DNA from: Chlorobiota bacterium
GTDB taxonomy: Bacteria; Bacteroidota; Ignavibacteria; Kapaibacteriales; NICIL-2
Direction of reading: 5' to 3'
NCBI GenBank assembly: GCA_003695605.1
Contig: RFIK01000155.1
Location: 1 to 7,694, forward strand
Length of the DNA: 7,694 nt
This document shows, one piece after another, positions 1-5,757 of the stretch. The position numbers and the translations under genes were made by a program. The notes under the pieces were generated by a model. It was not told the DNA's origin. It was given only the letters and a program-made list of their open reading frames with translations, and searched no databases. Position 1 is the first letter of the stretch. Each line of letters starts with the position of its first letter.

Positions 1-20
1 CCGCCGCCTTGAAAAAATCA

Positions 21-52
21 TTTGGTTTGTAAACATTTCTGCATTATTTTAG
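21..52 (+). promoter_or_regulatory. Possible Bacteroidota-type promoter
   Basis: An AT-rich stretch in an otherwise GC-rich region carries TTTG at 21-24, then 20 bases, then TATTTTAG at 45-52. The known Bacteroidota sigma pattern is TTTG, 19-21 bases, TAnnTTTG, so spacing fits and the second box has one mismatch. It lies about 275 bp before the first credible start codon at 329, which is far, and AT-rich sequence produces such matches by chance. It could equally serve an unseen element or be nothing. Confidence 0.25.
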
Positions 53-186
53 GGTGGAAATCGGACACGGGCAGTACGCCGATGCTCACCATGTTGGACA
101 ACCTGTTTTGGGATGCACGTGCACTGCGTCTGGCAACGCAGCCTGGGGAACGCGTGCCACTCTGCTGCTTCGCCGCTGAGAAGCTG

Positions 187-204
187 ACACACACACACAC
201 ACAC
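187..204. repeat. (AC)9 dinucleotide microsatellite
   Basis: Nine uninterrupted AC units lie 125 bp upstream of the first gene. Tracts this long are uncommon in bacterial chromosomes and tend to change length by polymerase slippage. The region around it (1-328) shows no convincing gene in either strand, so a length change would act, if at all, on spacing within the upstream region rather than on a reading frame. Confidence 0.9.
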
Positions 205-248
205 CATTCCACGCCGGCTGCTGTTCGATGAAGAGCGCCCACCGCCAT

Positions 249-308
249 GTGGAACATGTGATCGCTTGTGTCGGGATGGAGGAGAACAATGCTCTTTTCA
301 TGTTCCAC
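249..308. repeat. 10-bp perfect inverted repeat in the 5' leader of the first gene
   Basis: GTGGAACATG at 249-258 is the exact reverse complement of CATGTTCCAC at 299-308, with 40 bases between. The loop holds a strong GGAGG at 278-282 followed at 289 by an ATG in a different frame from the gene that starts at 329. The right arm ends 7 bases before the ribosome binding site at 316-320. It could form a leader hairpin or be a split operator; neither is shown by sequence alone. Confidence 0.55.
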
Positions 309-328
309 TACCTGTGAAGGAAATACCT

Positions 329-1066
329 ATGAAAGCTATCATCAATTGTTGGTTGATCACGGGTGCGCTATTCTGCACAATGTTGTCCGGTCTGAAAGCG
401 CAACCGTGCCCGCCTCAAGGAGACTGCGATACAGCACAATGGCAGGGACCGATCGGTACAGCATTCAAAATTGCTGCGCCCTCGTGTTCTCTTCAGGTCA
501 ACATGATGTATCGCATCTGCAATGGCGTGGTTGAATTTTACGAGGTCTCTCGTGAGTTGATCGGCATTTGTGAAGCATTCGAGAAACGCAGTGTGTTCCA
601 TTTCGATTTCGACGCAGCAGCAGAAATGGCTGTGCAGGCAGGTCTTCAGAATATCTGGGAATGGATTGTTCAAAGGGGTTTCTACTCCGGATCAGTACCT
701 CCCTGTTCGACTGGTTGGGGTACGCCACGAGCCCATTACTACACACGACGTTGTGGAGTTTGGGTGTACTGCGAGTATGCTGTTGACGAATCGGTGGAGA
801 AATGGTGCCAACAGGGATTCGATCCACCCTTCCCTGAGTTTCGAGGTCCCGATGGCAAACTACGTGTGCGCTCGTACAAATGGCAGGACTGCGGAACCAC
901 ATGCTGCAAGCGGGTCTTCGAATACTGCATCGAGACATTTCCCCAATTCGGGGATCAGGTCATACGTGCACGTCAGATCAGCAAGCAGCGAATTTATCCC
1001 TGCAGCCTGCAAGAGTCGAAGTACGGCACAGGTCCCAATTCGGCTCAGTGTGAGGACGGTTGTTGA
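329..1066 (+). CDS. Cysteine-rich secreted protein of unknown family
   Basis: This encodes a 245-residue protein that I do not recognise. The start at 329 is preferred because GAAGG at 316-320 lies 8 bases upstream and the protein then begins with a lysine, a hydrophobic stretch and LKAQ, a typical Sec signal peptide with likely cleavage after residue 24; the in-frame TTG at 266 would bury this signal. The predicted mature part has 16 cysteines (residues 27 to 245), including a CGTTCC cluster at 188-193 and a cysteine as the very last residue. This suggests a disulfide-rich fold outside the cytoplasm. There is no T9SS sorting domain, so a periplasmic location or another export route is likely. 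It is followed after 19 bp by a second secreted protein in the same direction, so the two are probably co-transcribed and may work together. The function is unknown. Confidence 0.8.
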   Translation: MKAIINCWLITGALFCTMLSGLKAQPCPPQGDCDTAQWQGPIGTAFKIAAPSCSLQVNMMYRICNGVVEFYEVSRELIGICEAFEKRSVFHFDFDAAAEMAVQAGLQNIWEWIVQRGFYSGSVPPCSTGWGTPRAHYYTRRCGVWVYCEYAVDESVEKWCQQGFDPPFPEFRGPDGKLRVRSYKWQDCGTTCCKRVFEYCIETFPQFGDQVIRARQISKQRIYPCSLQESKYGTGPNSAQCEDGC

Positions 1067-1073
1067 ACTATTA

Positions 1074-1085
1074 ACGGAGGTACTT
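1074..1085 (+). promoter_or_regulatory. Ribosome binding site that fixes the start of the propeller-like gene
   Basis: GGAGG at 1076-1080 lies 5 bases before the ATG at 1086. The reading frame is open back to 570 inside the preceding gene, but that extension runs in another frame of a real gene and lacks a signal peptide. This site plus the signal peptide that follows shows that 1086 is the true start. Confidence 0.85.
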
Positions 1086-2555
1086 ATGAGACACGTTTTT
1101 TCTGTGATCGCTCTGCTGATCGGCGCTGCGTGGGTGCTCGAAGCACAAACTGCCTGGCGGGTAACCCAGCTTTTCGACAAACCTGCCGGTCGTGTTTGTC
1201 TGCGCAATGGTCAGCTTTATGCTGTCCAAAGCGGTAGCCTCTACCGCCTCCCGCGGTGGGGTATGATGAATGTACTTCATTCGGTTCACGTGTGGGATGG
1301 GCAGCAATGGAACCCGATCGGGTTGCCGCAGTACGGCTACCCTGCGGATACACTCGACCAACCGATCTTCAGTCACTATAGCTTTTGGGCGCCGATCGAG
1401 ACGGATCACGAAGGCAATATCTACGTTGCCGGTCGTACAATCCGTGACGCAGAGTCTCGCGTGGCAGAGTCTCGCGTGATGGTGTTCCGTGTTGCCGAGC
1501 AGCAGTGGCATACTTACCGCTACGTTCCAAGCCCGTTGACGCCGTTCGAAGACTCGCTCCGGATGACACGGAAGTTTCTCTGGTTCGGAGTGGATGGTAG
1601 CGGGAGAGTCTATGTGACCGCCGACTCCTACCTCTTTTCGTGGATTGATACACTCAACAACTCCGTGAGGATTATCCAGAGGTTCACAGAACTCTTCCGC
1701 GTCGGTCGTTCGGGGCTGGAGTTGATCAGTCGTTGGACGTTATTCGGAGATAACGCCGAGGAAGCTACGCCCTTCGTTCCCGATGGGCAGGGTGGGTTGT
1801 ATTTCTGCACCGGAGTAGTGCTCGTCCATGTCGCTGCAGATGGAACGATCGAGCATCGGCGGTTTACCTTTACGCCGCCGATAGATTTCGACCGATCAGC
1901 GCGGATATTGACGCGTGGCGCCGATGGGCAGTTGTATCTTTTAGCTTACATCGGGACAGGCCGTATGACTGTCGCCCGGCTCGATCTACAGCAAAACGCT
2001 CTTACCTATCTACCGCCGGTTTTCAAACTCTACAACACAGTCGAAGATCCGAATATGATGATCACACTCAGAGGTATTGGTCTGGGTCTGTGGACGAACG
2101 GTACGCGAGCGCTCGTCAGTAAGGGCGGTTTCGATGTATTCGAGTTTACTTTCGGCGATACTGCAACGTCGTCGGTTCGGACGTTATCGCTCGGAGGTCC
2201 GACGAATTTTCACGAGGTGTACTGGCTCGACTCCAATCGGTGTTTGGTCGGTTGTTCACATGGATTGTTTGCGATCGAGCGAACGGTGGTATCGGTCGAA
2301 GACGAGCCGAAGGAATCGCTGACGGTCGCTCCCCATCCTGTCAAGCGTGGCGAGGATGCGCTGCTATTGGGGACGATACCGGAGAACTGTCAGCTCGACA
2401 TCGTCGATGGGCTTGGGCGGACAGTGAGCACCACTGCGTTCAATGGTGGATTGCCAGTCGTTCCGACGGCAGGCTTGAGTGCGGGAGTGTACACGCTTCG
2501 TCTGCAGGGGCGGGGCGGTGACGTTCGGACGGTGCGACTTGTGGTAGTTGATTGA
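1086..2555 (+). CDS. Propeller-like secreted protein with T9SS type A sorting domain
   Basis: This encodes a 489-residue surface or secreted protein. Residues 1-20 are a Sec signal peptide (hydrophobic core, cleavage probably at LEA-Q). Residues about 25-400 contain recurring short motifs such as GNIYVAGR (110-117), GRVYVTAD (173-180), GGLYFCTG (236-243) and GQLYLLAY (281-288), the pattern of beta-propeller blades as in two-component-regulator or NHL/Kelch-like propellers. Residues about 403-489 form a C-terminal sorting domain: a VAPHPVKRGE start, LDIVDGLGRTV, then LSAGVYTLRL and a basic-hydrophobic end, as in T9SS type A (Por secretion tail) cargo. No catalytic residues are apparent; binding or structural roles are plausible, but the ligand is unknown. 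It follows the cysteine-rich gene by 19 bp. A 15-bp exact tandem duplication adds a second AESRV at residues 122-131. Confidence 0.85.
   Translation: MRHVFSVIALLIGAAWVLEAQTAWRVTQLFDKPAGRVCLRNGQLYAVQSGSLYRLPRWGMMNVLHSVHVWDGQQWNPIGLPQYGYPADTLDQPIFSHYSFWAPIETDHEGNIYVAGRTIRDAESRVAESRVMVFRVAEQQWHTYRYVPSPLTPFEDSLRMTRKFLWFGVDGSGRVYVTADSYLFSWIDTLNNSVRIIQRFTELFRVGRSGLELISRWTLFGDNAEEATPFVPDGQGGLYFCTGVVLVHVAADGTIEHRRFTFTPPIDFDRSARILTRGADGQLYLLAYIGTGRMTVARLDLQQNALTYLPPVFKLYNTVEDPNMMITLRGIGLGLWTNGTRALVSKGGFDVFEFTFGDTATSSVRTLSLGGPTNFHEVYWLDSNRCLVGCSHGLFAIERTVVSVEDEPKESLTVAPHPVKRGEDALLLGTIPENCQLDIVDGLGRTVSTTAFNGGLPVVPTAGLSAGVYTLRLQGRGGDVRTVRLVVVD
1449..1478 (+). repeat. Exact 15-bp in-frame tandem duplication
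   Basis: GCAGAGTCTCGCGTG occurs twice back to back (1449-1463 and 1464-1478), starting on a codon boundary and coding AESRV twice. The absence of any difference between copies points to a recent slippage event. Because it is a multiple of three it keeps the frame, lengthening a loop of the propeller-like domain by five residues. Confidence 0.9.
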
Positions 2556-2681
2556 GCGCTGTCTGTTGCGTAGTGTTGTCGGGGGCGGCTGGCTGTTCGG
2601 TCGTCCCTGACCCATTTCTAGTGGTCATGGCAGCGGCGATGTGCCTGTACGTTGGGTTGTGCTCGGCATATCCCCTTTCCC
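2556..2681. other. Intergenic stretch, no gene seen
   Basis: After the propeller gene stops at 2555 the sequence up to the first hairpin repeat shows no start with a ribosome binding site, no tRNA-like fold and no clear terminator with a T-tract. The nearest strong hairpin downstream is the repeat at 2682. Confidence 0.5.
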
Positions 2682-2707
2682 GTCATGCCGAACGTGTTTC
2701 GGCATCT
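2682..2707. repeat. Hairpin repeat family A, copy 1
   Basis: This 26-bp element has an 8-bp perfect stem ATGCCGAA/TTCGGCAT around a 5-base loop. With family B at 2718-2742 it forms a 61-bp composite (2682-2742) that recurs with three differences at 2831-2891. It resembles the short hairpin repeats scattered between genes in many bacterial genomes. Confidence 0.85.
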
Positions 2708-2717
2708 TGTGCAGTGA

Positions 2718-2742
2718 GACCCTGAACCAAGTTCAGGATGAC
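2718..2742. repeat. Hairpin repeat family B, copy 1
   Basis: This 25-bp element reads GACCCTGAACCAAGTTCAGG followed by ATGAC, a CCTGAAC/GTTCAGG stem around a CAA loop. It differs from the later copies at one base, A instead of G in the right arm, which slightly weakens the stem. An orphan right half (GTTCAGGGTGAC) follows at 2750-2761. Confidence 0.85.
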
Positions 2743-2788
2743 GGTGTGTGTTCAGGGTGACGTGCGTTTGGGGAATGCGCAACCCCCT

Positions 2789-2814
2789 GTCATGCCGAAC
2801 TTGTTTCGGCATCT
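2789..2814. repeat. Hairpin repeat family A, copy 2
   Basis: This has the same 8-bp ATGCCGAA/TTCGGCAT stem as copy 1, with loop CTTGT. This copy is not followed by a family B element, so it stands alone between the two composites. Confidence 0.85.
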
Positions 2815-2830
2815 GATTGCACTGCTGTTT

Positions 2831-2856
2831 GTCGTGCCGAACGCGTTTCGGCATCT
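2831..2856. repeat. Hairpin repeat family A, copy 3
   Basis: The stem is GTGCCGAA/TTCGGCAT; the A-to-G change in the left arm produces a G-U pair in RNA, so folding is largely kept. It is joined through TGTGCAGTGA to the first unit of the family B array, exactly as copy 1 is joined to its own B element. Confidence 0.85.
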
Positions 2857-2866
2857 TGTGCAGTGA

Positions 2867-3008
2867 GACCCTGAACCAAGTTCAGGGTGACAGAGGGCAA
2901 GAAAAGACCCTGAACCAAGTTCAGGGTGACAGAGGGCAAGAAAAGACCCTGAAACAAGTTCAGGGTGACAGGGGACAAGAAAAGACCTTGAACCGAGTTC
3001 AGGGTGAC
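2867..3008. repeat. Family B hairpin array, four copies with 39-bp period
   Basis: Four 25-bp elements begin at 2867, 2906, 2945 and 2984, exactly 39 bp apart. Each can fold into an 8- or 9-bp stem (ACCCTGAAC/GTTCAGGGT) with a tiny loop. The 14-base intervals are AGAGGGCAAGAAAA twice and AGGGGACAAGAAAA once, so the array grew by tandem duplication of a 39-bp unit and later copies diverged by point changes. A degenerate fifth half-site is visible near 3026-3044. The period is 13 codons, so both strands show artefactual open frames with a repeated TLNQVQGD or VTLNLVQG motif; I do not regard these as genes. Confidence 0.9.
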
Positions 3009-3046
3009 GGTGGAGGAGGGAGGAGCCAAACCGAGTTCAGCATCGG

Positions 3047-3255
3047 CTATCGCTTCTGCATCAGCGCTTCGATCTGGTCGGGATGGCGAGCCAGTCGAGC
3101 CGATAAGTTCACCGGACCGCTCTCGGTGACGAGCACATCGTCTTCGATGCGAATGCCGATATTCCACCAGCGCTCCGGACATGGACTGCCGGGAGGAATG
3201 TAAATCCCCGGCTCGACGGTGATGACCGTTCCTGCACGGAGCGGACCGTACTGTG
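3047..3255 (-). pseudogene. pepP: 3' fragment of an M24 Xaa-Pro aminopeptidase gene
   Basis: The minus-strand frame, ending at a TAG at 3047-3049, codes for about 70 residues that match the carboxyl end of M24 metallopeptidases of the aminopeptidase P type: YGPLRAGTVITVEPGIYIP, then WWNIGIRIEDDVLVTESGP. The glutamates in TVEPG and in RIEDD are the last two of the five metal ligands of this family. The two aspartates and the histidine, and the whole N-terminal creatinase-like domain, are absent, so the product could not be an active dinuclear metalloprotease. Similarity stops near 3255, exactly where the sequence turns AT-rich; an ATG at 3265 exists but has no family support. Family members are roughly 400-470 residues, so only about one sixth remains. 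The gene name is a family-level assignment. Confidence 0.8.
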
Positions 3256-3379
3256 AACTATCCAATTATTTTCCAGCGCTATTCTCCAATTATGCTAATC
3301 CTGCGTATGCCGTTCATTTTATTTTCATTATCGCGTCTGCCAGGATGACATAGCATCATGCTCGCCAATTAGCGCGAAA
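3256..3379. other. AT-rich intergenic edge of the inserted block
   Basis: No gene is visible. GC drops to about 43 % over 3301-3360 (hand count 26 of 60). TCCAATTAT is repeated directly at 3261-3269 and 3285-3293. A 9-base CAGGATGAC at 3341-3349 equals the right arm of family B hairpin copy 1 and may be a remnant of that family or chance. A short AGCAT-C-ATGCT palindrome lies at 3352-3362. Confidence 0.45.
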
Positions 3380-3820
3380 CTAATCACTCTCGCGCACTAT
3401 AGGAAGACCAATCGTCAAGATAAGACGCCCCCCAATCGAATAACCGACGATCTGATATAGCGGTCCTGATGGGCTATCGAGCAAGCCATTATCCCCAAGA
3501 TAATGCCAGCCGTCGGCGATATCTGATTGCCATGTGATACTGCCTCCAACTCGTAGCATGACCTGCTCATCCGCCGCAGCAGACGTTATCGCTATTGCAT
3601 GCGCAGGGATAATGTCCGCAGATGATGCACGTATATATCTGCCGTCTGCTGCTCGTGATACAAGCATATATGCATTGATCGCCTCACCGGCTATGCCGAC
3701 AATGACATCAGGATCGCCGCCGCTCGAGGTCGCAACACTGCCGCCACGACGACCCCGGAGATGGGGAGGCAACTGGTATTCGAATATCGCTGAGGGTCTC
3801 AAAATCTCACTGGACGGCAT
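3380..3820 (-). CDS. Probable phage structural protein, small beta-rich domain
   Basis: This encodes 146 residues. The ATG at 3820-3818 is chosen because GAGG lies 8 bases upstream (3832-3829); the TTG at 3856 has no such support. Residues about 40-141 follow a pattern known from phage head-decoration and tail-associated proteins: a GEAINAYMLV opening, ADGRYIRASSAD, an alanine-rich AHAIAITSAAADEQVMLRV segment, GGSITW, then WHYLGDNGLL, YQIVGYSIGGRLILTIG. In such proteins this is a small beta-barrel in the virion surface or tail. No signal peptide or membrane segment is seen, so a cytoplasmic product assembling into a particle is likely. Its start overlaps the end of the upstream gene by 14 bp, suggesting translational coupling. 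No other phage genes are nearby, so it is probably a remnant. Recognition is by pattern and not by a search. Confidence 0.6.
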   Translation of the reverse strand: MPSSEILRPSAIFEYQLPPHLRGRRGGSVATSSGGDPDVIVGIAGEAINAYMLVSRAADGRYIRASSADIIPAHAIAITSAAADEQVMLRVGGSITWQSDIADGWHYLGDNGLLDSPSGPLYQIVGYSIGGRLILTIGLPIVRESD

Positions 3821-4367
3821 AATAGGTACCTCGTACTTGTTCCGCTGCAAAATCAATCTCTATCGAGAGAGGGACATGCATGATGGAGTCAATCTGCAAT
3901 GCACGTCCCATTATCAACTGTGCGTGATCGATGATCGGTTGATTATAGGGGAGCTCGACATCAATCGTGCGTTGGTGGTCGCTCCCAAATAATGCGACCA
4001 GCAGCTTCGCCGCCCAACGACCGTATGTGCTGATTGATTGACACTTCAAACACTTCTCCGTTGGTCGCTCCGGCGGCAATTCAGACCAGTCCATATATGC
4101 GGGAGCGATGTAATCTTCGGAATCGAGGTTTAGCTGCTGGCTTATAAGCCAACGCACGTATTCATGACAGCGGTAAAATTCATTGGCGTCGTAATAATAG
4201 AGCCCACTTGTCCTCACACGGCGGGCAATCCATCGCGAACTATCGCGCCGATCATAATAGACCCCAAGCGGCACGTTAGACCATACGTTAGTCACGTTAT
4301 ACGAGTTGTCCGACCGCACGCTCTGCTTTACTTCCTCCCACCGATCGATTTCCTCGAACTCATTCAT
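3807..4367 (-). CDS. Protein of unknown function, upstream partner of the phage-like gene
   Basis: This gives 186 residues from the ATG at 4367 (a GTG at 4397 would add ten); neither start has a good ribosome binding site. I do not recognise the family. Visible features are an acidic, charged N-terminus (MNEFEEIDRWEEVK), an aromatic-rich middle (GLYYYDANEFYRCHEYVRW, residues 55-73), a single CLKC pair at 106-109, and a segment LIMGRALQIDSIMHVPLSIE near the end whose style recalls C-terminal regions of phage tail or baseplate proteins. No signal peptide or transmembrane helix is seen. Its end overlaps the next gene by 14 bp, so the two are one transcription unit. The frame stays open past 4397 into unrelated sequence, so this may itself be the 3' end of a longer gene cut at the block edge near 4388. 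GC is low (40 % over line 4141). Confidence 0.55.
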   Translation of the reverse strand: MNEFEEIDRWEEVKQSVRSDNSYNVTNVWSNVPLGVYYDRRDSSRWIARRVRTSGLYYYDANEFYRCHEYVRWLISQQLNLDSEDYIAPAYMDWSELPPERPTEKCLKCQSISTYGRWAAKLLVALFGSDHQRTIDVELPYNQPIIDHAQLIMGRALQIDSIMHVPLSIEIDFAAEQVRGTYYAVQ

Positions 4368-4388
4368 CGTGTATTTTTCTGGCGAGGA

Positions 4389-5651
4389 TACTTGCACCTG
4401 CCGGAGTTGCTGCGGGCGCTCAGCCCGGCAGCGGAAGCCGAGTACGTGTGGCGGGATTCGAGCGGGCAGGTGATTGGCGAGAGTACGGCGGTGGAAGTGC
4501 AGGCAGTCGAGAGCACGTGGTATGTGGTGGAGGGATGGACGGCGTCGGGATGCCGTGGCAGCGATACCGTGCGGGTGGATGTTGGCCAGCAGTTAGCGGT
4601 GGAGGCAGTGGGGGACACCGTCGTGTGTCGTGGGAGCAGTGTGCAGCTTGCGGTGCGGCGTGCAGCGTCGGATGCTGAGTATGTGTGGTATCGTGGTGGG
4701 GAAGAGATTGGTCGTGGGTCAGCGGTGTGGGTGGTTGCCGATACAGCAGCGGTGTACGTGGTGCACGGTGTGCGTGGTGCGTGTGAGGGTTGGGACACGG
4801 TCGTGGTGGGAGTGTATCCGCAAGGAGAGGTTCGGTCGCAGGATCAGCGGGTGTGTCGTGGAGAGGAGGTGGAGTTGACGCTCGAGGGGAGCGGTGTGCG
4901 GTGTTGGTGGGAGGATACCGCAGGGGTGGTGCTGAGCCAGTCGTGTCGGTATCGGGTGGCGCCGGCTCGGACGGTCCGGTACGTGGGAGTGATGGAGGAT
5001 AGCAACGGTTGTCGGTCGTCGGTGGAGGTGCAGGTAGTGGTGGACGAGCCGGCGGTCGTGGAGGTGTGGGTCGAGCCTGCAGTGGTGGAGGTTGGCGCAG
5101 GGCAGCGCGCGTTCATTCGAGTGATGGCGCGGTCGTCGGGCGTGGCGAGGCTACGTGGAGGTGTCGTGCGGGTTCGGGTGCCGGTTGGGGTGGCAGATGT
5201 CGAGGGAGGACAGTTGGACGGTCAGTGGAAGGAGGTTGCCCTCGCGGTGGGGGATGTGACGGTCGGTGGAGCCGAGCAGGAGCTTGGGAGGGTGGAGATT
5301 GTTGGGGTCGCAGGAGGTGATCGCAGCGGTCCAGTAGAGGTGCGGTTCCAGGGTGAGGGTTGTTTTGTGGTGCAGGTGCGCGGCGGGGAGGTAGAGCGGC
5401 AGGATGTCTGCGCTGAGGCGTTAGTACGGGTGCGGCTCGTCGAGCCGGTGCAGGTCGTGCAGCGGAACCAGGAAGTGGAAGTCCGTGGAAGCGGAGTCGA
5501 GGAAGTGCGGCTCTACACAGTGGATGGTCGGGAGGTGATGCGGGGCAGCGGTCGGTCCCTCTGGGTTGGGGAGCTGGCCAGTGGGATGTACCTTGTGCGC
5601 ATCAGGCGCGGCGATCAGTGGCAGACGGTCGTAGTGATGCTCGGTCGGTAG
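4389..5651 (+). pseudogene. 3' part of a large Ig-repeat T9SS cargo gene, start missing
   Basis: From about 4389 the plus frame codes for about 420 residues. Three Ig-like repeats come first (about 1-66, 67-143, 145-219), with recurring VCRG(S/E)xVxL, EYVW and a late cysteine; the first begins at the position that should hold its leading cysteine. A beta-rich module (about 228-345), perhaps cohesin-like, follows. The end (about 352-420) is a T9SS sorting domain with VRLYTVDGREV and LASGMYLVRI. About 21 % of residues are valine (90 of 420). A frame with an ATG at 4164 runs in, but its first 75 residues are antisense to the phage-like block and form no signal peptide, so the product could not enter the Sec-T9SS route. 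Hence I call it a truncated remnant. It converges on the DUF1501 gene. Confidence 0.75.
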
Positions 5652-5678
5652 CACAGGCGGAAAAAGTTGCAAACGCAC

Positions 5679-5701
5679 GGGGCACGGTGATGCCGTGCCC
5701 C
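5679..5701. terminator. Hairpin between convergent genes, likely bidirectional terminator
   Basis: GGGGCACGG (5679-5687) pairs perfectly with CCGTGCCCC (5693-5701) around a 5-base loop TGATG. It lies 28 bases after the plus-strand stop at 5651 and 57 bases after the minus-strand stop at 5758. On the plus strand no T-tract follows. On the minus strand a GTTTGCAACTTTTT stretch (5671-5658) follows after several bases, so it is better placed to end the DUF1501 transcript. Confidence 0.55.
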
Positions 5702-5757
5702 ATGCGGGCAACGTTGCTGCCAGTCGGCTGGAGAGGAAGCATCTGCCAGCCAATACT

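Larger units (their letters stand above)
3256..4388. mobile_element. Low-GC foreign block, probably phage-derived, between two truncated genes
   Basis: This block of about 1.13 kb differs from both flanks in base composition: hand counts give 43, 53, 50 and 40 % GC for lines 3301, 3661, 3901 and 4141, against 72 % for line 4921 and 65 % for line 6841. Its only genes are two overlapping minus-strand frames, one of phage structural-protein character. At its left edge the pepP frame ends abruptly, and at its right edge an Ig-repeat T9SS gene begins mid-domain. I find no integrase, transposase, clear target duplication or convincing terminal inverted repeats, so the mechanism is unknown and the edges are accurate only to about 10-20 bases. 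A chimeric assembly is an alternative. Confidence 0.5.

Noticed and set aside
18..308. Open frames of 69-96 codons on both strands before the first gene
   Set aside because: They pass through the AC microsatellite, lack good ribosome binding sites and show no domain-like composition.
570..1085. N-terminal extension of the propeller gene
   Set aside because: It overlaps the real cysteine-rich gene in another frame, and the ATG at 1086 has both a ribosome binding site and a signal peptide.
2867..3008. CRISPR-like array
   Set aside because: The 14-base intervals are identical or nearly so rather than unique spacers, the repeats are self-complementary throughout, and no cas gene is present.
2790..3203. 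Open frames on both strands across the hairpin array, with repeated TLNQVQGD or VTLNLVQG motifs
   Set aside because: They are translations of a 39-bp non-coding repeat in frame by length, have no ribosome binding site, and run into the pepP fragment; such motifs are recurrent misannotations of this repeat type.
4164..4388. Plus-strand start region giving the Ig-repeat frame a 495-residue protein
   Set aside because: These 75 codons are antisense to the low-GC minus-strand gene, show no signal peptide and no link to the T9SS cargo that follows.
3256..4395. Terminal inverted repeat at the block edges (AACTATCC at 3256-3263 against AAGTATCC on the minus strand at 4393-4386)
   Set aside because: Only 7 of 8 bases match and nothing extends it; no transposase or target duplication supports it, so chance is likely.
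5726..5751. GGCTGG/CCAGCC inverted repeat just after the DUF1501 stop
   Set aside because: It has a 6-bp stem with a 14-base loop and no T-tract; the hairpin at 5679-5701 is a much better terminator candidate.
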